DNA from: Syntrophomonas palmitatica JCM 14374 | Lineage (GTDB): Bacteria > Bacillota > Syntrophomonadia > Syntrophomonadales > Syntrophomonadaceae | Direction of reading: 5' to 3' | NCBI RefSeq assembly: GCF_001311885.1 | Contig: NZ_BBCE01000001.1 | Coordinates: 156,487 to 220,486, forward strand | DNA: 64,000 bases | Shown here: positions 1 to 10,330 of the stretch, one piece after another | Layout of the letters: each line of letters opens with the position of its first letter | Position numbering within the stretch: the first letter of the stretch is position 1 | Notes under the pieces: generated by a model | Database searches by the model: none | What the model was told of the DNA's origin: nothing | Seen by the model: the letters and a program-made list of their open reading frames with translations, nothing else | Translations under genes and position numbers: made by a program

Positions 1-358
1 AAGCCGGGTGAATATTAAGTATTCGGTTGGCATAGGCCTGTAAAAATATCGGTCCTACCAGGCGCATATATCCGGCCAGGGCTATGATATTTACCCTGGC
101 TTCATGCAGTTTTTCCACCAGAAGTCTTTCATAATCTTCTCGTCCCGTAAAATCCTGAGGATTGACAAATAGAGTTTTAATACCGCGGTTGGCGGCCTTC
201 TGCAAAACAGGAGCACCATTTTTATCGCTTATCAATATTTTAATTTCTGCCTGCAGCTGGCCTTTATCTATGGCATCGCAAATGGCATCAAAATTGCTGC
301 CGCGCCCTGATGCCAGAACTCCCAGCTGCAGCGGCCCGGGTTCCATAATTCTGATCAT
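1..358 (-). CDS. purN: Phosphoribosylglycinamide formyltransferase (GART), 3' part cut off by window edge
   Basis: PurN transfers a formyl group from 10-formyl-THF to GAR in step 3 of purine synthesis (cytosolic). The open frame reads from ATG at 358 to the left edge without a stop, about 119 residues of a family usually near 200. Visible are the N-terminal [11 protein letters not shown] phosphate-binding loop, the [14 protein letters not shown] stretch and NIHPA, the start of the Asn/His active-site motif, right at the edge. The ATG overlaps the purM stop (ATGA), so the two are translationally coupled. It is the most distal pur gene seen here; purH and purD may follow outside the window. Confidence 0.93.
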   Translation of the reverse strand, partial: MIRIMEPGPLQLGVLASGRGSNFDAICDAIDKGQLQAEIKILISDKNGAPVLQKAANRGIKTLFVNPQDFTGREDYERLLVEKLHEARVNIIALAGYMRLVGPIFLQAYANRILNIHPA

Positions 359-1389
359 GATATGACTGCTCCTTTAATCCCTGACCGGACCTTGCCTATA
401 ATAATAGGCTTTTCTCCTTTATCATGCAAGCATTTTAATACGTCATCGCTTTGACTTGGTGAAGTAATGATGGCATACCCAATTCCCATATTGAAGGTAC
501 GATACATTTCATCCTTTGCAATATGTCCTAAACGCTGAATCAGTTGAAAAACCGGAGGTGCTTCCCAGCTTCCGGAATCAATCTGCGCCCCCAATCCGGC
601 CGGCAAGACCCGGGGAAGATTTTCCGGCAGTCCTCCGCCGGTAATATGAGCCATAGCCCGGATTTCTACCTCGGGCAGCAAAGATAAAATAGTTTTAACA
701 TAAATCCTGGTCGGGGTCAGCAGTTCTTCACCTAAGCTCTTGCCAAGTTCACCAATGTTTTGCTCCATCTTCAAACCGGCTTTGTCAAGCAGGACTTTTC
801 TGACCAGGGAGTAGCCGTTAGAATGTATACCTGAAGAAGGCAGCCCTATAATAAGATCGCCTTCTTTTACCGCCTGCCCGTCTAACAATTTGTCACGTTC
901 CACAGCCCCCACCGCAAATCCGGCCAGGTCATACTCATCTTCTGCATAAAAACCAGGCATTTCAGCGGTTTCGCCACCGATTAAGCTGCAGCCCGCTTGT
1001 TCACATCCAATGCTTACCCCTTTTACCAGAGCTTCCACCATCTCTGGTTCCAGTTTTCCTAAAGCAATATAATCCAGAAAAAACAGCGGTTCAGCCCCAT
1101 GGACCAGAATATCGTTCACACACATGGCGACCAAGTCTATCCCCACCGTGTCATGAACACCCATCATCTGTGCGATTTTAAGTTTCGTGCCTACTCCATC
1201 GGTGCCGGATATCAGAACAGGCTGCGTGTATTTGCTGGTATCCAGGGCAAAAAACCCGCCGAAAGAACCTATTCCCGCCAGGACTTCAGGCCGGTGGGTT
1301 CTTTGTACCCATTTTTTAATCATATCCACCGATTTATTGGCTTTATCAATATTAACCCCGGTATCTTTGTAGCTTATCGACTGTTCCAT
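355..1389 (-). CDS. purM: Phosphoribosylformylglycinamidine cyclo-ligase (AIR synthetase)
   Basis: 344 residues, normal for PurM. It closes FGAM to AIR with ATP in purine step 5. Visible family landmarks are [10 protein letters not shown] (ATP/phosphate-binding region), [20 protein letters not shown], a [11 protein letters not shown] motif and a [13 protein letters not shown] motif. The frame is uninterrupted, unlike its neighbours. It starts 3 nt after the purF stop and its own stop overlaps the purN start, so it sits in the middle of the minus-strand pur operon. Identity is secure. Confidence 0.97.
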   Translation of the reverse strand: MEQSISYKDTGVNIDKANKSVDMIKKWVQRTHRPEVLAGIGSFGGFFALDTSKYTQPVLISGTDGVGTKLKIAQMMGVHDTVGIDLVAMCVNDILVHGAEPLFFLDYIALGKLEPEMVEALVKGVSIGCEQAGCSLIGGETAEMPGFYAEDEYDLAGFAVGAVERDKLLDGQAVKEGDLIIGLPSSGIHSNGYSLVRKVLLDKAGLKMEQNIGELGKSLGEELLTPTRIYVKTILSLLPEVEIRAMAHITGGGLPENLPRVLPAGLGAQIDSGSWEAPPVFQLIQRLGHIAKDEMYRTFNMGIGYAIITSPSQSDDVLKCLHDKGEKPIIIGKVRSGIKGAVIS

Positions 1390-1392
1390 CCT

Positions 1393-2792
1393 CTACTCCT
1401 CCCGAGCTTCCAAACCTATCGGGTATTCGCCGCAAAAACATGCGGAACAGAAAAAGGCAGTGTCATCCTTCATGGCCTTAATCATGCCTTCCATACTGAG
1501 ATAATGCAGGCTGTCCGCTCCGATAAAACTCCGAATATCCTCGATGCTCTTGGTGCTGGCGATCAATTCTTCCCGCCGCGATGTGTCTATACCGTAATAA
1601 CATGAATGTGCAGTCGGGGGTGAAGCTACTACCAAATGTACTTCTTTGGCTCCGGCCGCACGCATCATTTCTACAATCTGTTTACTGGTAGTTCCTCTGA
1701 CAATCGAATCGTCAACCATAATGATGCGTTTGTCCCGCACCACCCGTTCAATGGGATTTAATTTTAGGCGCACCCCAAGTTCCCGCATCTGCTGGGTGGG
1801 TTGAATAAAAGTACGCCCCACGTAACGGTTTTTCATCAAGCCTTCCTCAAAGGGCAGGCCCGATTCCTCCGCGTATCCCAGGGCGGCACAGTTCCCGAAT
1901 CAGGTATGGCTATTACCATATCCGCATCAATATGGGACTCCCGAGCTAGTTGGCGTCCCATCTCCCGGCGAGCCTGGTAAACGTTTATGCCGTCAATGGT
2001 ACTGTCGGGACGGGCAAAATAAATATATTCAAAAATGCAGTGCGCTGTTCGGGTAGTTTTTTTAACTTGCAGGGAACGCAGGCCGTTTTTATCGATTACT
2101 ATAATTTCGCCTGGTTCTATATCTCGTATGAACCTTGCTCCTACCGTATCCAGGGCTGAAGACTCGGAAGCCAGAACGTAGCTGCCGTTCAAACTTCCCA
2201 GGCACAAAGGCCTCATTCCCAGGGGATCGCGTACTCCCACCAGGCAGTCTTCGTTCATAATCAGTAAAGCATAGGCGCCTTTGATATCTATCATGCATTT
2301 GGCCAGGGCATCTTCCATGCTGTCCTGGGAATACCTGGCCAGGAGGTTGGCTATAACCTCGGTATCAGTAGTGGTTTGAAAAACCGATCCATAGGTGGCC
2401 AGACGTTTGCGCAGCCGAGCGGCGTTCATCAAGTCGCCGTTATGAACCAGGGCTACCATACCATTCAGGTAATGAAACACCAGGGGCTGAGCATTAACCA
2501 GGGAGCTGTCTCCGGTGGTGGAATAGCGCACATGACCGATGGCTATACTGCCTTTGAGATTGTCAATATGTTCACTGCGGACCACCTGAGTCACCAATCC
2601 CATGCCTTTGTGCAGCTGAATCTTTTCTCCATTGGATACGGCTATTCCAGCACTTTCCTGTCCACGATGTTGCAAGGCATATAAACCGTAGAAAACTGTG
2701 CGGGCCGCCTCAGTATCATTCTCAGGTTGTTGCATGTAGATTCCGAAGACTCCGCATTCGTCATGGAATTTGTCATCTATTTCATAACACAA
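1393..2792 (-). CDS. purF: Amidophosphoribosyltransferase, frame interrupted near 1881-1890
   Basis: First committed step of purine synthesis: PRPP plus glutamine to phosphoribosylamine. The N-terminal part (1836-2792) has a short propeptide and then Cys13 in ECGVFG, the N-terminal nucleophile type, with glutaminase landmarks [10 protein letters not shown] and GHVRYSTTG. The C-terminal part (1393-1839) has the PRPP-binding [17 protein letters not shown] motif and [10 protein letters not shown], which holds Cys ligands of the B. subtilis-type Fe-S cluster. The frames join if one base, probably G in GTGGCC, is restored near 1885; the product is then 466 aa, the usual length. The TTG start at 2792 is chosen because GGAGGGG lies 8 nt upstream; it overlaps the purL end by 16 nt. 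Confidence 0.94.
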
Positions 2793-4976
2793 TCAATAGT
2801 CCCCTCCCATATGGCCGCCGCCTCTTCAACAGATAACTGCAACTGCTTATCCCCGTCTTTGCGGATAACCATATCGCGTCCTCCAACCTGTCCCAGTTCA
2901 TGCACTTCTATATTAAAAGCCTGCGCCAGCTTCCAGACTTCAGGCAGACTTTGCGGCCGTACGCTCACAACTACACGGCCGGGAGCCTCAGAGAATAGTA
3001 GTCCCTCGAAACGCTGAGCCGCAGAGGCAAAATTTATCTCAAAACCAATCCGGCCTTGTATAGCGGATTCGGCCAGGCAAACCGCCATCCCGCCTTCGGA
3101 TATGTCATGGCATGATGAAAGCAGCCTTTCTTTATGCAAAGATTGCAGTAAAGCTATCAGGTTTTTTTCTTCAATCAAGTCTGGAAGGGGCACCGTCCCA
3201 CCCTCCAAACCATGGCACGTAAACAGGTATTCGGAAGCCCCCAGATCATCGCTCATTTTTCCCAGCAGCAGGACTAAATCACCCTCTTTTTTAAAGGCTG
3301 TTTCATAACCCTGCTCAATGTTCTCCAGCAATCCTGCCATTCCCACCACCGGGGTAGGATAAATTGCCCCGGCGGCCGTCTCGTTATACAGACTTACATT
3401 ACCGCTTACGACCGGGGTATCCAGAACCCTGGCAGCCTCTGCCATGCCTCTTATAGCGTTTTCCATCTGCCAGTAGATATGCGGTTTTTCAGGATTGCCA
3501 AAATTTAAGCAATTGGTCAGGGCCAGCGGTTTAGCTCCCACGCAGGCCAGGTTGCGCGCGGCCTCACATACCGCCAGCATGCCGCCCACATAGGGATCAA
3601 GATATACAAACCGGCTGTTGCAGTCTGTGGTCAGGGCAATGCCTTTTTGCGTGCCCTTTACCCTTAAAACGGCTGCATCTCCCGGCCGGGTACGGTTACG
3701 GTGTTAATCATTACCTGGTGATCATACTGGGTATAAACCCATTTCTTACTGGCAATCACCGGTGAACCCAACAAACGCTTCAAGCTTTCCAGCGGATCAA
3801 GCTGGGGCAGATTGGTCAGGTCCATGGATTTCAATTCTTTATAATAAGGCGGTTCCTCACCCTGGCGGCGATACACGGGACAATCGTCAGTCAAAGCGGC
3901 TACCGGCACTTCACCGACCAGGTTCTCGCCTTCATATACCCTGAACATGCCATCTCCGGTGACCCTGCCAATCACTGTGGCATCCAATCCCCATTTATCG
4001 AAAATCTCCTCAATGCGCCGTTCGCATCCTGAACGCGGCACAATCAGCATCCTCTCCTGGGATTCGGATAGCATCACTTCGTAGGGAGTCATGCCCAATT
4101 CGCGCCGCGGCACCTTCAGCACATCCACTTCCACCCCGCGTCCTTTTTTAGCAGCACATTCAGCCATGGAACTGGTAAGCCCCGCAGCCCCCAGGTCCTG
4201 CATTCCCGCTACTAAATCTTCGGCAATCAGTTCCAGGCAGGCTTCAATCAAGAGCTTTTCCATAAACGGGTCGCCCACCTGTACGGAAGGCCGCTTATCC
4301 GCCGAAGCCTCGGACAATTCCTCAGAAGCGAAAGTAGCCCCATGAATTCCGTCCCGGCCAGTTTTGGCTCCCACGATCATAATGGGGCTGTCTATATCGC
4401 TGGCTACTGCCAGAGCAATTTCATCCTGTTTTACCAGGCCTACACACATAGCGTTTACCAGGGGATTGCCCCGGTAACAGGGATGGAAATAAACCTCGCC
4501 GCCAACGGTAGGTATGCCCAGGCAGTTGCCGTAACCAGCTATGCCCGCTACTACCCCGGCGAAAAGCTCGCGGACCCTTTCATCATCAAGCTCGCCAAAC
4601 CGCAGCGAATTCAGGCTGGCGATAGGGCGTGCGCCCATGGTAAAAATATCGCGTACAATGCCTCCCACCCCGGTGGCCGCACCCTGGTAAGCTCTATCGC
4701 CGAAGGATGATTATGGCTTTCTATCTTAAATACCAGAGCCTGGCCGTCGCCGATGTCTACCACACCGGCATTTTCCCCCGGGCCCTGTATAACCTGCGGT
4801 CCTTCAGTGGGAAAATATTTTAACAGAGGCCGGGAATTCTTGTATCCGCAATGTTCCGACCACATAACCGAGAACATGCCCAGTTCCAGATAATTAGGTA
4901 ATCGCCCCATTATCTTCTGCACCTGTTCATATTCCTGGTCATTCAGACCCATTTCCCGATATGTCAGTTCTTTCAC
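2777..4976 (-). CDS. purL: Phosphoribosylformylglycinamidine synthase subunit PurL, two frame breaks
   Basis: Large subunit of the PurSQL FGAM synthetase (step 4). The three frame segments together make a 733-aa small-type PurL. The first carries [13 protein letters not shown] and [10 protein letters not shown]. The second begins in the [18 protein letters not shown] region and includes GVEVDV and [10 protein letters not shown]. The third contains [12 protein letters not shown] and [11 protein letters not shown]. Breaks lie near 4690 (GAGCTTACC, expected E-P-Y-Q) and near 3680 (just before [11 protein letters not shown]); each is healed by one added base. GTG start at 4976, one base inside the purQ stop. 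It acts with PurS and PurQ, encoded immediately upstream. Confidence 0.94.
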
Positions 4977-5677
4977 TATCTTCCCGCCTCCTTAAGCCAG
5001 TCAATCATGGAAGCAAATATGTTATATCCATCGGCACTGCCCAGCAAAGGTTCGGAACATCTTTCCGGATGGGGCATCATCCCCAGCACATTGCCTTCTT
5101 TATTGATAATCCCAGCAATATCCGCCAGGGAACCGTTGGGATTGTATTCTTCGCCATCTTCCCCCTGAGAACCGCAATAAGTGAAGAGAATCCGTTCTTC
5201 TTTTTGCATTTCTTCCAGGGTGGCGGAATCGCAAAAGTAGTTGCCTTCTCCATGGGCTATGGGTATCTGTATAACCTGATCCTTCTGCAGTTTATTGGTA
5301 AAAGGGGTACCGCTCTGCCTAACTTTAAGGTGGACCGGTTTGCAAATGAATTTAAGGCTCTTGTTTCTGAGCATAGCCCCGGGCAGCAAACCTGCTTCCA
5401 AGAGTATCTGAAACCCATTGCATATTCCGATCACCAGGCCCCCCGAACGGGCAAACTCAATTACGGCAGGCATGATGGGTGAAAACCGGGCGATAGCGCC
5501 GGTGCGCAGGTAATCGCCATAAGAAAATCCTCCCGGCAGTATCAAGGCGTCAAACCCGTTGATTTTGCTCTGCCGGTGCCATATATATTCAGTGTCAATT
5601 CCCATTACATTCTGCATTACGTGGTGGCAGTCAGCATCACAGTTGGAACCGGGAAATACAACTACTCCAAACTTCAT
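4976..5677 (-). CDS. purQ: Phosphoribosylformylglycinamidine synthase subunit PurQ (glutaminase)
   Basis: Class I glutamine amidotransferase that feeds ammonia to PurL. 233 aa from the ATG at 5677, whose product starts [16 protein letters not shown]; an upstream in-frame start at 5743 is rejected because it would run through the purS end. The nucleophile Cys lies in GICNGFQ, and MMPHPER near the C-terminus supplies the His/Glu of the triad. purS ends one nucleotide upstream and purL starts within the stop codon, the tight spacing expected for subunits of one complex. Confidence 0.96.
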   Translation of the reverse strand: MKFGVVVFPGSNCDADCHHVMQNVMGIDTEYIWHRQSKINGFDALILPGGFSYGDYLRTGAIARFSPIMPAVIEFARSGGLVIGICNGFQILLEAGLLPGAMLRNKSLKFICKPVHLKVRQSGTPFTNKLQKDQVIQIPIAHGEGNYFCDSATLEEMQKEERILFTYCGSQGEDGEEYNPNGSLADIAGIINKEGNVLGMMPHPERCSEPLLGSADGYNIFASMIDWLKEAGR

Positions 5678-5678
5678 G

Positions 5679-5927
5679 CTATATACCCTCCACAATTTCC
5701 ACCCGGAAGTTCTCAATAACAGGGTTGGCCAGGAGTTTATCACTCATTTCGGCCAATTCCTGTTTAGCCTTGTCCATATCATCCGCCTGCAGGTTTAATT
5801 CGATAAACTTGCCCATGCGAACTTCATCGACATTATTATAACCCAGCACGTGCAGGGATTTTTTCACTGCTTCTCCCTGGGGATCAAGCACTCCAGGCTT
5901 CAATGTAACATAAACAATGGCCTTCAA
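5679..5927 (-). CDS. purS: Phosphoribosylformylglycinamidine synthase subunit PurS
   Basis: 82 aa, the usual PurS size. PurS is the small dimeric bridge between PurQ and PurL in Gram-positive-type FGAM synthetase. Recognised by the start [17 protein letters not shown], then [10 protein letters not shown] and [10 protein letters not shown] ribosome site (AGGTTGGG) lies just upstream. It is followed by purQ after 1 nt, and purC ends 134 nt upstream. Confidence 0.95.
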   Translation of the reverse strand: MKAIVYVTLKPGVLDPQGEAVKKSLHVLGYNNVDEVRMGKFIELNLQADDMDKAKQELAEMSDKLLANPVIENFRVEIVEGI

Positions 5928-5941
5928 TATCCCAACCTCCT

Positions 5942-6061
5942 TAAAATAGACACTGAATTTTTATGACCTTCGCAGATATATCGTTTTAAAAAAGTTAAAA
6001 ATCAAAACCTAATATCAAAGTCAGCGAAATTCATATTTTTTTGCGGATTCTGCGTCAATTA
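5942..6061. other. purC-purS spacer, AT-rich with degenerate repeat-like words
   Basis: This 120-nt spacer within the pur operon has no gene. It contains words such as AAAATAGACACTGAA and GCGGATTCTGCGTCAATTA that resemble words in the acd-etfB spacer (44750-44780). It may be a degenerate member of the intergenic repeat family described elsewhere in this list; I see no promoter or terminator. Confidence 0.35.
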
Positions 6062-6775
6062 TTATCCCAGTGCTCCTTCGATGCGGCGCACGACTTCCTG
6101 GTAGGCTTCCTCTTCTTTGCCCAGGTCGCGGCGGAAACGGTCCTTATCCAGTTTTTCCATACTGACCTTGTCCCACAGGCGGCAGCTGTCAGGTGAAATC
6201 TCATCACCTAACAGAACCTCATTTCCAGCCACGCCGAATTCTATTTTAAAATCCACCAGTATTATCCCAATACTATCGAACAATTCCTTAAGGACTTCGT
6301 TGACCTGCAGTCCCTTGGCAATCATCTGCTCTAGCTCATCTCTGGTAGCCCAGCCCATTTCCTGGGCATGATATTCATTAATCATAGGATCGTGCAGATC
6401 ATCATTTTTATAGTAAAGTTCTACGATAGGGGATGAAAATGGTTCTCCTTCTTCACGCCCCAAGCGTTTGGCCAGGCTGCCGGCCATAACATTGCGCACC
6501 ACAACTTCCACCGGCACCATTCTCATTTTTCTGACCAGTACATTGCGATCATCTATCTGTTCTACCAGATGAGTAGCAATCCCCCTGCTCTCCAGCAATT
6601 TGAATAAAAGACAGGAAACACGGTTGTTTACGATGCCTTTGTTTTTAATAATGCCTTTTTTGGCGCCATCAAATGCCGTGGCCTCATCCTTATAGGTCAT
6701 GATTACCAATCCCGGGTCTTTAGTGGCATAGATCTGTTTGGCTTTACCTTCATACAACATCTCGCCCCGTTCCAT
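6062..6775 (-). CDS. purC: SAICAR synthetase (phosphoribosylaminoimidazole-succinocarboxamide synthase)
   Basis: 237 aa, normal for bacterial PurC. It joins aspartate to CAIR with ATP (step 8 of the bacterial numbering). Landmarks are LYEGKAKQIYAT at the N-terminus, KDEATAFDGAKK, VEVVVRNVMAGSLAKR and LVDFKIEFG followed by LGDEISPDSCRLWD. Starts with ATG after an AGGAGTGAG-like ribosome site. It lies between purB (69 nt) and purS. Confidence 0.97.
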   Translation of the reverse strand: MERGEMLYEGKAKQIYATKDPGLVIMTYKDEATAFDGAKKGIIKNKGIVNNRVSCLLFKLLESRGIATHLVEQIDDRNVLVRKMRMVPVEVVVRNVMAGSLAKRLGREEGEPFSSPIVELYYKNDDLHDPMINEYHAQEMGWATRDELEQMIAKGLQVNEVLKELFDSIGIILVDFKIEFGVAGNEVLLGDEISPDSCRLWDKVSMEKLDKDRFRRDLGKEEEAYQEVVRRIEGALG

Positions 6776-6793
6776 ACTCTCACTCCTTTTTTT

Positions 6794-6836
6794 AATTAAC
6801 CGCAGATTGACACAGAGTATACATTGGTCTGTGGTG
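6794..6836. repeat. Copy of dispersed CACAGAT-type intergenic repeat
   Basis: The spacer between purB and purC reads AATTAACCGCAGATTGACAC, then AGAG, and after a few bases GGTCTGTGGTGAA. The same words (TTAACC-CAGATNNACACAG) recur at 8751-8775, 29539-29565 and 44624-44668, always between genes. The function is unknown. Confidence 0.5.
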
Positions 6837-6844
6837 AATTTACC

Positions 6845-8139
6845 CTACTCCAAGCCGCAGCGTTTGAAGATGTAGTCAACATTGGCGGTATAGATACCGG
6901 TATCAAAGGCCTCGTCCAGGTCTTCCCGACTCAGGTGCTGCATAATTTCCTGATCCTGTTCCACCAACTGCCGGAAATTTGCGCCCTCGGCCCAGCTCTT
7001 CATGGCATTGCGCTGCACCAGGCGGTAGGCTTCTTCGCGCAGCAGGCCTTTTCCTACCAGCACCAGCATCAATTCCTGAGAAAATACCAGTCCTCCGGTT
7101 TTATTTATATTCTCTATCATTCTATCCTCATATATGAGTAATCCGGATACGATTCCTGTGAATTTCTCCAGCATATAATCAAGCAGTATGCAGCTGTCAG
7201 GAATTATCACTCTCTCCACCGATGAATGCGTGAGGTCGCGCTCATGCCACAGGGCTACATTTTCCATAGCTGCAAGGGCATTGCCTCTTACCACCCGGGA
7301 CAGACCCGCTACCCGTTCACTCATCATGGGATTACGTTTGTGGGGCATGGCCGAGGAGCCTTTTTGACCCTGGCGGAAGGGTTCTTCGGCTTCGAGGATT
7401 TCTGTCCTTTGCAGGTTGCGGATTTCAGTAGCCATTTTCTCCAGGGAACTGGCAATAACTGCCAGAGTGGACATGAATTGCGCATGGCGGTCGCGCTGGA
7501 TAATCTGGGTTGATACCGGACACGGTGTTAGACCCAGGCTTTCACATACATATTCTTCAACCCGGGGGTCAAGATGAGCAAAATTGCCCACTGCCCCGGA
7601 AATGGCTCCGCAGGCGATGACTGCGCGGGCCTGTTCAAGACGGGTAATATCGCGCTGTAATTCACTGTACCACAGGGCCATTTTTAACCCGAAGGTGCTG
7701 GGCTCCCCATGCACCCCGTGGGTACGTCCTATATTCAAGGTATATTTGTATTTAATGGCCTTTTCTCCCACCACCTGGCGCAAGCGTTGTAATTTCTGCA
7801 GAATAATATCGGCAGCATCCCGCATTTGCATGGCCAGACCCGTATCGAGTATGTCCGATGATGTCATGCCAGGTGAATATATTTTGAGGATTCGCCTACG
7901 TATTCACCCACATTAGTCAGGAAAGCAATAACATCGTGATGCACCTCGGCCTCAATTTCCTGAATTCGCTCTACATCAAACCTGGCTTTGGCCTTTATTT
8001 CCTGCACTGCTGCAGCGGGTATTTTCCCCAGACTCGCCCAGGCCTCGCAGACGGCAATCTCAATTTTCAACCAGTTATTCAGCTTGCTCTCTTCTGACCA
8101 TATAGCGCCCATTTCCGGTAATGTATAACGAGGTATCAT
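6845..8139 (-). CDS. purB: Adenylosuccinate lyase, frame interrupted near 7867
   Basis: Cleaves SAICAR to AICAR and adenylosuccinate to AMP, releasing fumarate. The N-terminal segment (7864-8139) has EAEVHHDVIAFLTNV and ESSKYIHL. The second segment resumes with MTSSDILDTGLA, TLNIGRTHGVHGEP and the signature loop GSSAMPHKRNP containing the catalytic Ser. The frames join by restoring one base in CACCTGGCATGACA, which gives YIHLG-MTSSD and a 431-aa protein of normal length. It sits 58 nt after purE. Confidence 0.95.
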
Positions 8140-8197
8140 CGGTTATCCTCCCATAATCATGGTATTGTAAAACGTATTTCTTAAAAGCTGCTTAAAA

Positions 8198-8707
8198 TCA
8201 TTTTTGCAAATAACTGCTGGGACCGATTTCTTTAAGCCTTTGGTCTTTAGCCCTGACCTCACCTGCCATCTTATCACGGTACTCAATCAGCTTTTGCCGC
8301 AGTCCTTCATCGTTTATGGCCAATACTTCAACCGCTAATAGAGCAGCATTGGCTGCTCCATTGATGGCAACGGTAGCTACAGGAATACCCTTGGGCATCT
8401 GTACTATGGAATAGAGTGAGTCCACCCCAGACAGGGTACTGGTTTTGATAGGCACCCCAATTACCGGCAATACTGTATAGGCAGCTATTACACCCGGCAG
8501 ATGGGCTGCTCCTCCGGCTCCGGCAATAATGATTTTGATTCCCCGGTCTGCAGCTCCCGAGGCATAATTGGCAGTCTCTGCCGGAAGGCGGTGGGCGGAA
8601 CAAATTGTATATTCAAAATCCACTCCAAACTGTTCCAGAATATCCCCGGCCTCTTTCATAATCGCCAGGTCAGAATCACTGCCCATAATAATCCCCACTT
8701 GAAGCAT
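8198..8707 (-). CDS. purE: N5-carboxyaminoimidazole ribonucleotide mutase
   Basis: 169 aa class I PurE, converting N5-CAIR to CAIR. Landmarks are [29 protein letters not shown] and [17 protein letters not shown], then [18 protein letters not shown]. First gene of the pur operon, with a leader of about 290 nt holding a riboswitch. No purK is visible next to it, so N5-CAIR would have to come from a purK elsewhere or CO2 be used directly; this window cannot say. Confidence 0.97.
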   Translation of the reverse strand: MLQVGIIMGSDSDLAIMKEAGDILEQFGVDFEYTICSAHRLPAETANYASGAADRGIKIIIAGAGGAAHLPGVIAAYTVLPVIGVPIKTSTLSGVDSLYSIVQMPKGIPVATVAINGAANAALLAVEVLAINDEGLRQKLIEYRDKMAGEVRAKDQRLKEIGPSSYLQK

Positions 8708-8750
8708 TCTTCAATCCTCCCTTAATAAGACTTAACTATAATCAGGACGT

Positions 8751-8826
8751 TTACTACAGATACACACAGATTTGTATAGAATAACTAAATAAAGATAATT
8801 AAAACCAATGTTCATCTGGGCTGATG
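8751..8826. repeat. Copy of dispersed CACAGAT-type intergenic repeat
   Basis: Between the riboswitch terminator and purE there is TTACTACAGATACACACAGA and, some 40 nt on, CAATGTTCATCTGGGCTGAT. The words match the better-preserved copy at 44624-44668 (ACAGATACACACAGATGG). It falls inside the transcribed pur leader. Confidence 0.45.
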
Positions 8827-8830
8827 CTCT

Positions 8831-8888
8831 AAAAATAATTAAGCCCGAGCGGGAAATCTCTCAACCGAAACCTCCCCGCCTGGGCTTT
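8831..8888 (-). terminator. Riboswitch-controlled intrinsic terminator of pur operon
   Basis: On the minus strand AAGCCC-AGGCGGGGAGG pairs imperfectly with TTTCCCGCTC-GGGCTT, followed by AATTATTTTT. The 5' arm overlaps the conserved AAAAGCCC element at the 3' end of the aptamer, so aptamer and terminator are mutually exclusive. That predicts ligand binding turns transcription on, as known for PRPP riboswitches. Confidence 0.8.
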
Positions 8889-8990
8889 TATCCCTATACG
8901 GTGTAGTGCTCACGCACCTGTGCCACTCGGACCAGTCCATGGCCTGCCATGCGGAACCCTAGACACACTTTCGCGTTTCCTAAGCATTAT
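8879..8990 (-). promoter_or_regulatory. ykkC-class riboswitch aptamer, probably PRPP-sensing (ykkC subtype 2b)
   Basis: Read on the minus strand, the leader contains CTAGGGTTCCG, then GACTGGTCCGAGTGGCACAG, and finally ACACCG...GGGATAAAAGCCC-GG. These are the three conserved blocks of the ykkC family (guanidine-I, ppGpp and PRPP riboswitches). It sits directly upstream of purE and is followed by an overlapping terminator. Known family members in front of purine genes are PRPP riboswitches, so PRPP is the likely ligand; this step is inference from context. I find no guanine aptamer core beside it, although many PRPP switches are tandem with one. Guanidine-I is the main alternative. Confidence 0.8.
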
Positions 8991-9004
8991 TAGCTTACAT
9001 CATG

Positions 9005-9033
9005 ATAGTAACAAAGCAGCTTTACCATGTCAA
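9005..9033 (-). promoter_or_regulatory. Promoter of the pur operon
   Basis: TTGACA (9028-9033), 17-nt spacer, TACTAT (9005-9010) on the minus strand; transcription should start near 8998, just before the riboswitch aptamer. The match to the SigA consensus is 6/6 and 5/6. Confidence 0.8.
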
Positions 9034-9057
9034 CTTGCTAAAGGGTAATTTACCTGA

Positions 9058-10257
9058 TTATTCTTGCAGCTGCAGATCCACCCAGCGACATACCCGTTCG
9101 GAATAGAGCAGCTGCATGTGGTTAACAGGCAAAACGCACTTGTCTCTTAACCGGGCCCCTTCCCGCGCCAGACTGTCAGTGTAGAAAACGCTGTCCACAA
9201 ATACCAGCCCATCGCCCGGGCCGCTTTCATCTCCGGGAACGCCATGAAACAAGTGCTTGCTGCCAGCCAGGACCGAAAACTCAATCTCAGGGGGCAGTCC
9301 ATGGCGGTTTAAAACTTCTATCATATTGCCGCCGTCAGCAATAGCTTGATTAATGCCGCGTGAATGACTGAATAACCCGGCCCCCCCGTAATATGTGGTC
9401 CACCAGTCTGGCTGCATGGGATCAATGCCGTACTCTCCGTCCCAACGGTACAGCATCTGGCTCTGTCCAGGGAAACAACCATCCTTATAAATAGCCCGAG
9501 AAGTTACATCAACCATCGCCCCAAAAACCATCAAACGATCCCAGGCCATTACTCCGCTTGATGATGAAGTATAAATCAAGTAATTAACCAGCGGGTTGCG
9601 AAAGGTGAAATCCACTCCCAGGTTAGGAGTACCCAGCATTATATAACGGTTCACATCATCCTGATAAGGAGTGTGGGCCAGACCGCACAGGTATATCCGA
9701 GCCGCCATCCCGCCTTTACTGTGAGCTACCAGATTGACTTTATTCTGACCTGTTGCCTCTTTCACCCTGGCTATGGCATCAGCCAGCTGTTCAGCCTGTA
9801 CATAATTATCACCATGAAGATGAGAAAAAGTGACAGCAAAAACCCGGTAACCCATAGCGATAAGCTGCTGCTGCAGCCCGGTGTAACCCATAGCGAACAG
9901 ATCAGTAAATGAAGTAGCATCAAGGCCGGCCCCGTGAACCAACAGCACCGGGGTCTTATGCAGGTTGCTGTCCCAGCCGGGAGCGAAATGCAGGAGATAG
10001 TTATTAGACTTAGGAGTACTGCTGCCAAAGGCAGATATGATATCCAGGTCATGATGACGGTTTTCATTACAGAATGGCTCGTGTCTGTTCTCCAGGCTGT
10101 CTACCTGCCGCCGCTCTACCTTTTCCCAGAAGCGATGGCTGTGGTGGTAATCCGACCCCACTCCCAGAAACATGCTGCGGGAAAAATGCTGTATAAGTTC
10201 TTGACCAGAATTGCCGAGCATGTTCAAAAAAGGCTGGCTGGATAAACGATCTGACAT
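9058..10257 (-). CDS. Alpha/beta-hydrolase fold esterase/lipase
   Basis: 399 aa. An alpha/beta hydrolase of the triacylglycerol lipase/PGAP1-like type: PVLLVHGAGLDATSF forms the oxyanion region, VAHSKGGMAAR is the nucleophile elbow (Ser in AHSKGG), GTPNLGVDF follows, and a C-terminal VNHMQLL supplies a candidate His. No signal peptide is evident; the first about 90 residues match nothing I know. The ATG at 10257 is preferred over one at 10278 because GGGGGG precedes it. It is monocistronic between the pur leader and a small gene. The substrate cannot be told; polyester or lipid esters are possible. Confidence 0.75.
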   Translation of the reverse strand: MSDRLSSQPFLNMLGNSGQELIQHFSRSMFLGVGSDYHHSHRFWEKVERRQVDSLENRHEPFCNENRHHDLDIISAFGSSTPKSNNYLLHFAPGWDSNLHKTPVLLVHGAGLDATSFTDLFAMGYTGLQQQLIAMGYRVFAVTFSHLHGDNYVQAEQLADAIARVKEATGQNKVNLVAHSKGGMAARIYLCGLAHTPYQDDVNRYIMLGTPNLGVDFTFRNPLVNYLIYTSSSSGVMAWDRLMVFGAMVDVTSRAIYKDGCFPGQSQMLYRWDGEYGIDPMQPDWWTTYYGGAGLFSHSRGINQAIADGGNMIEVLNRHGLPPEIEFSVLAGSKHLFHGVPGDESGPGDGLVFVDSVFYTDSLAREGARLRDKCVLPVNHMQLLYSERVCRWVDLQLQE

Positions 10258-10330
10258 TTTAACCCCCCCTGTGAACACTATAACCTATTATTACAATAAT
10301 TGCTTGTCTCCCCAGCGTTGCCTGTAAAAT

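Noticed and set aside
8890..9060. Guanine riboswitch aptamer beside the PRPP-type element
   Set aside because: I could not find the conserved loop sequences of a purine aptamer; the visible conserved blocks all belong to the ykkC class.
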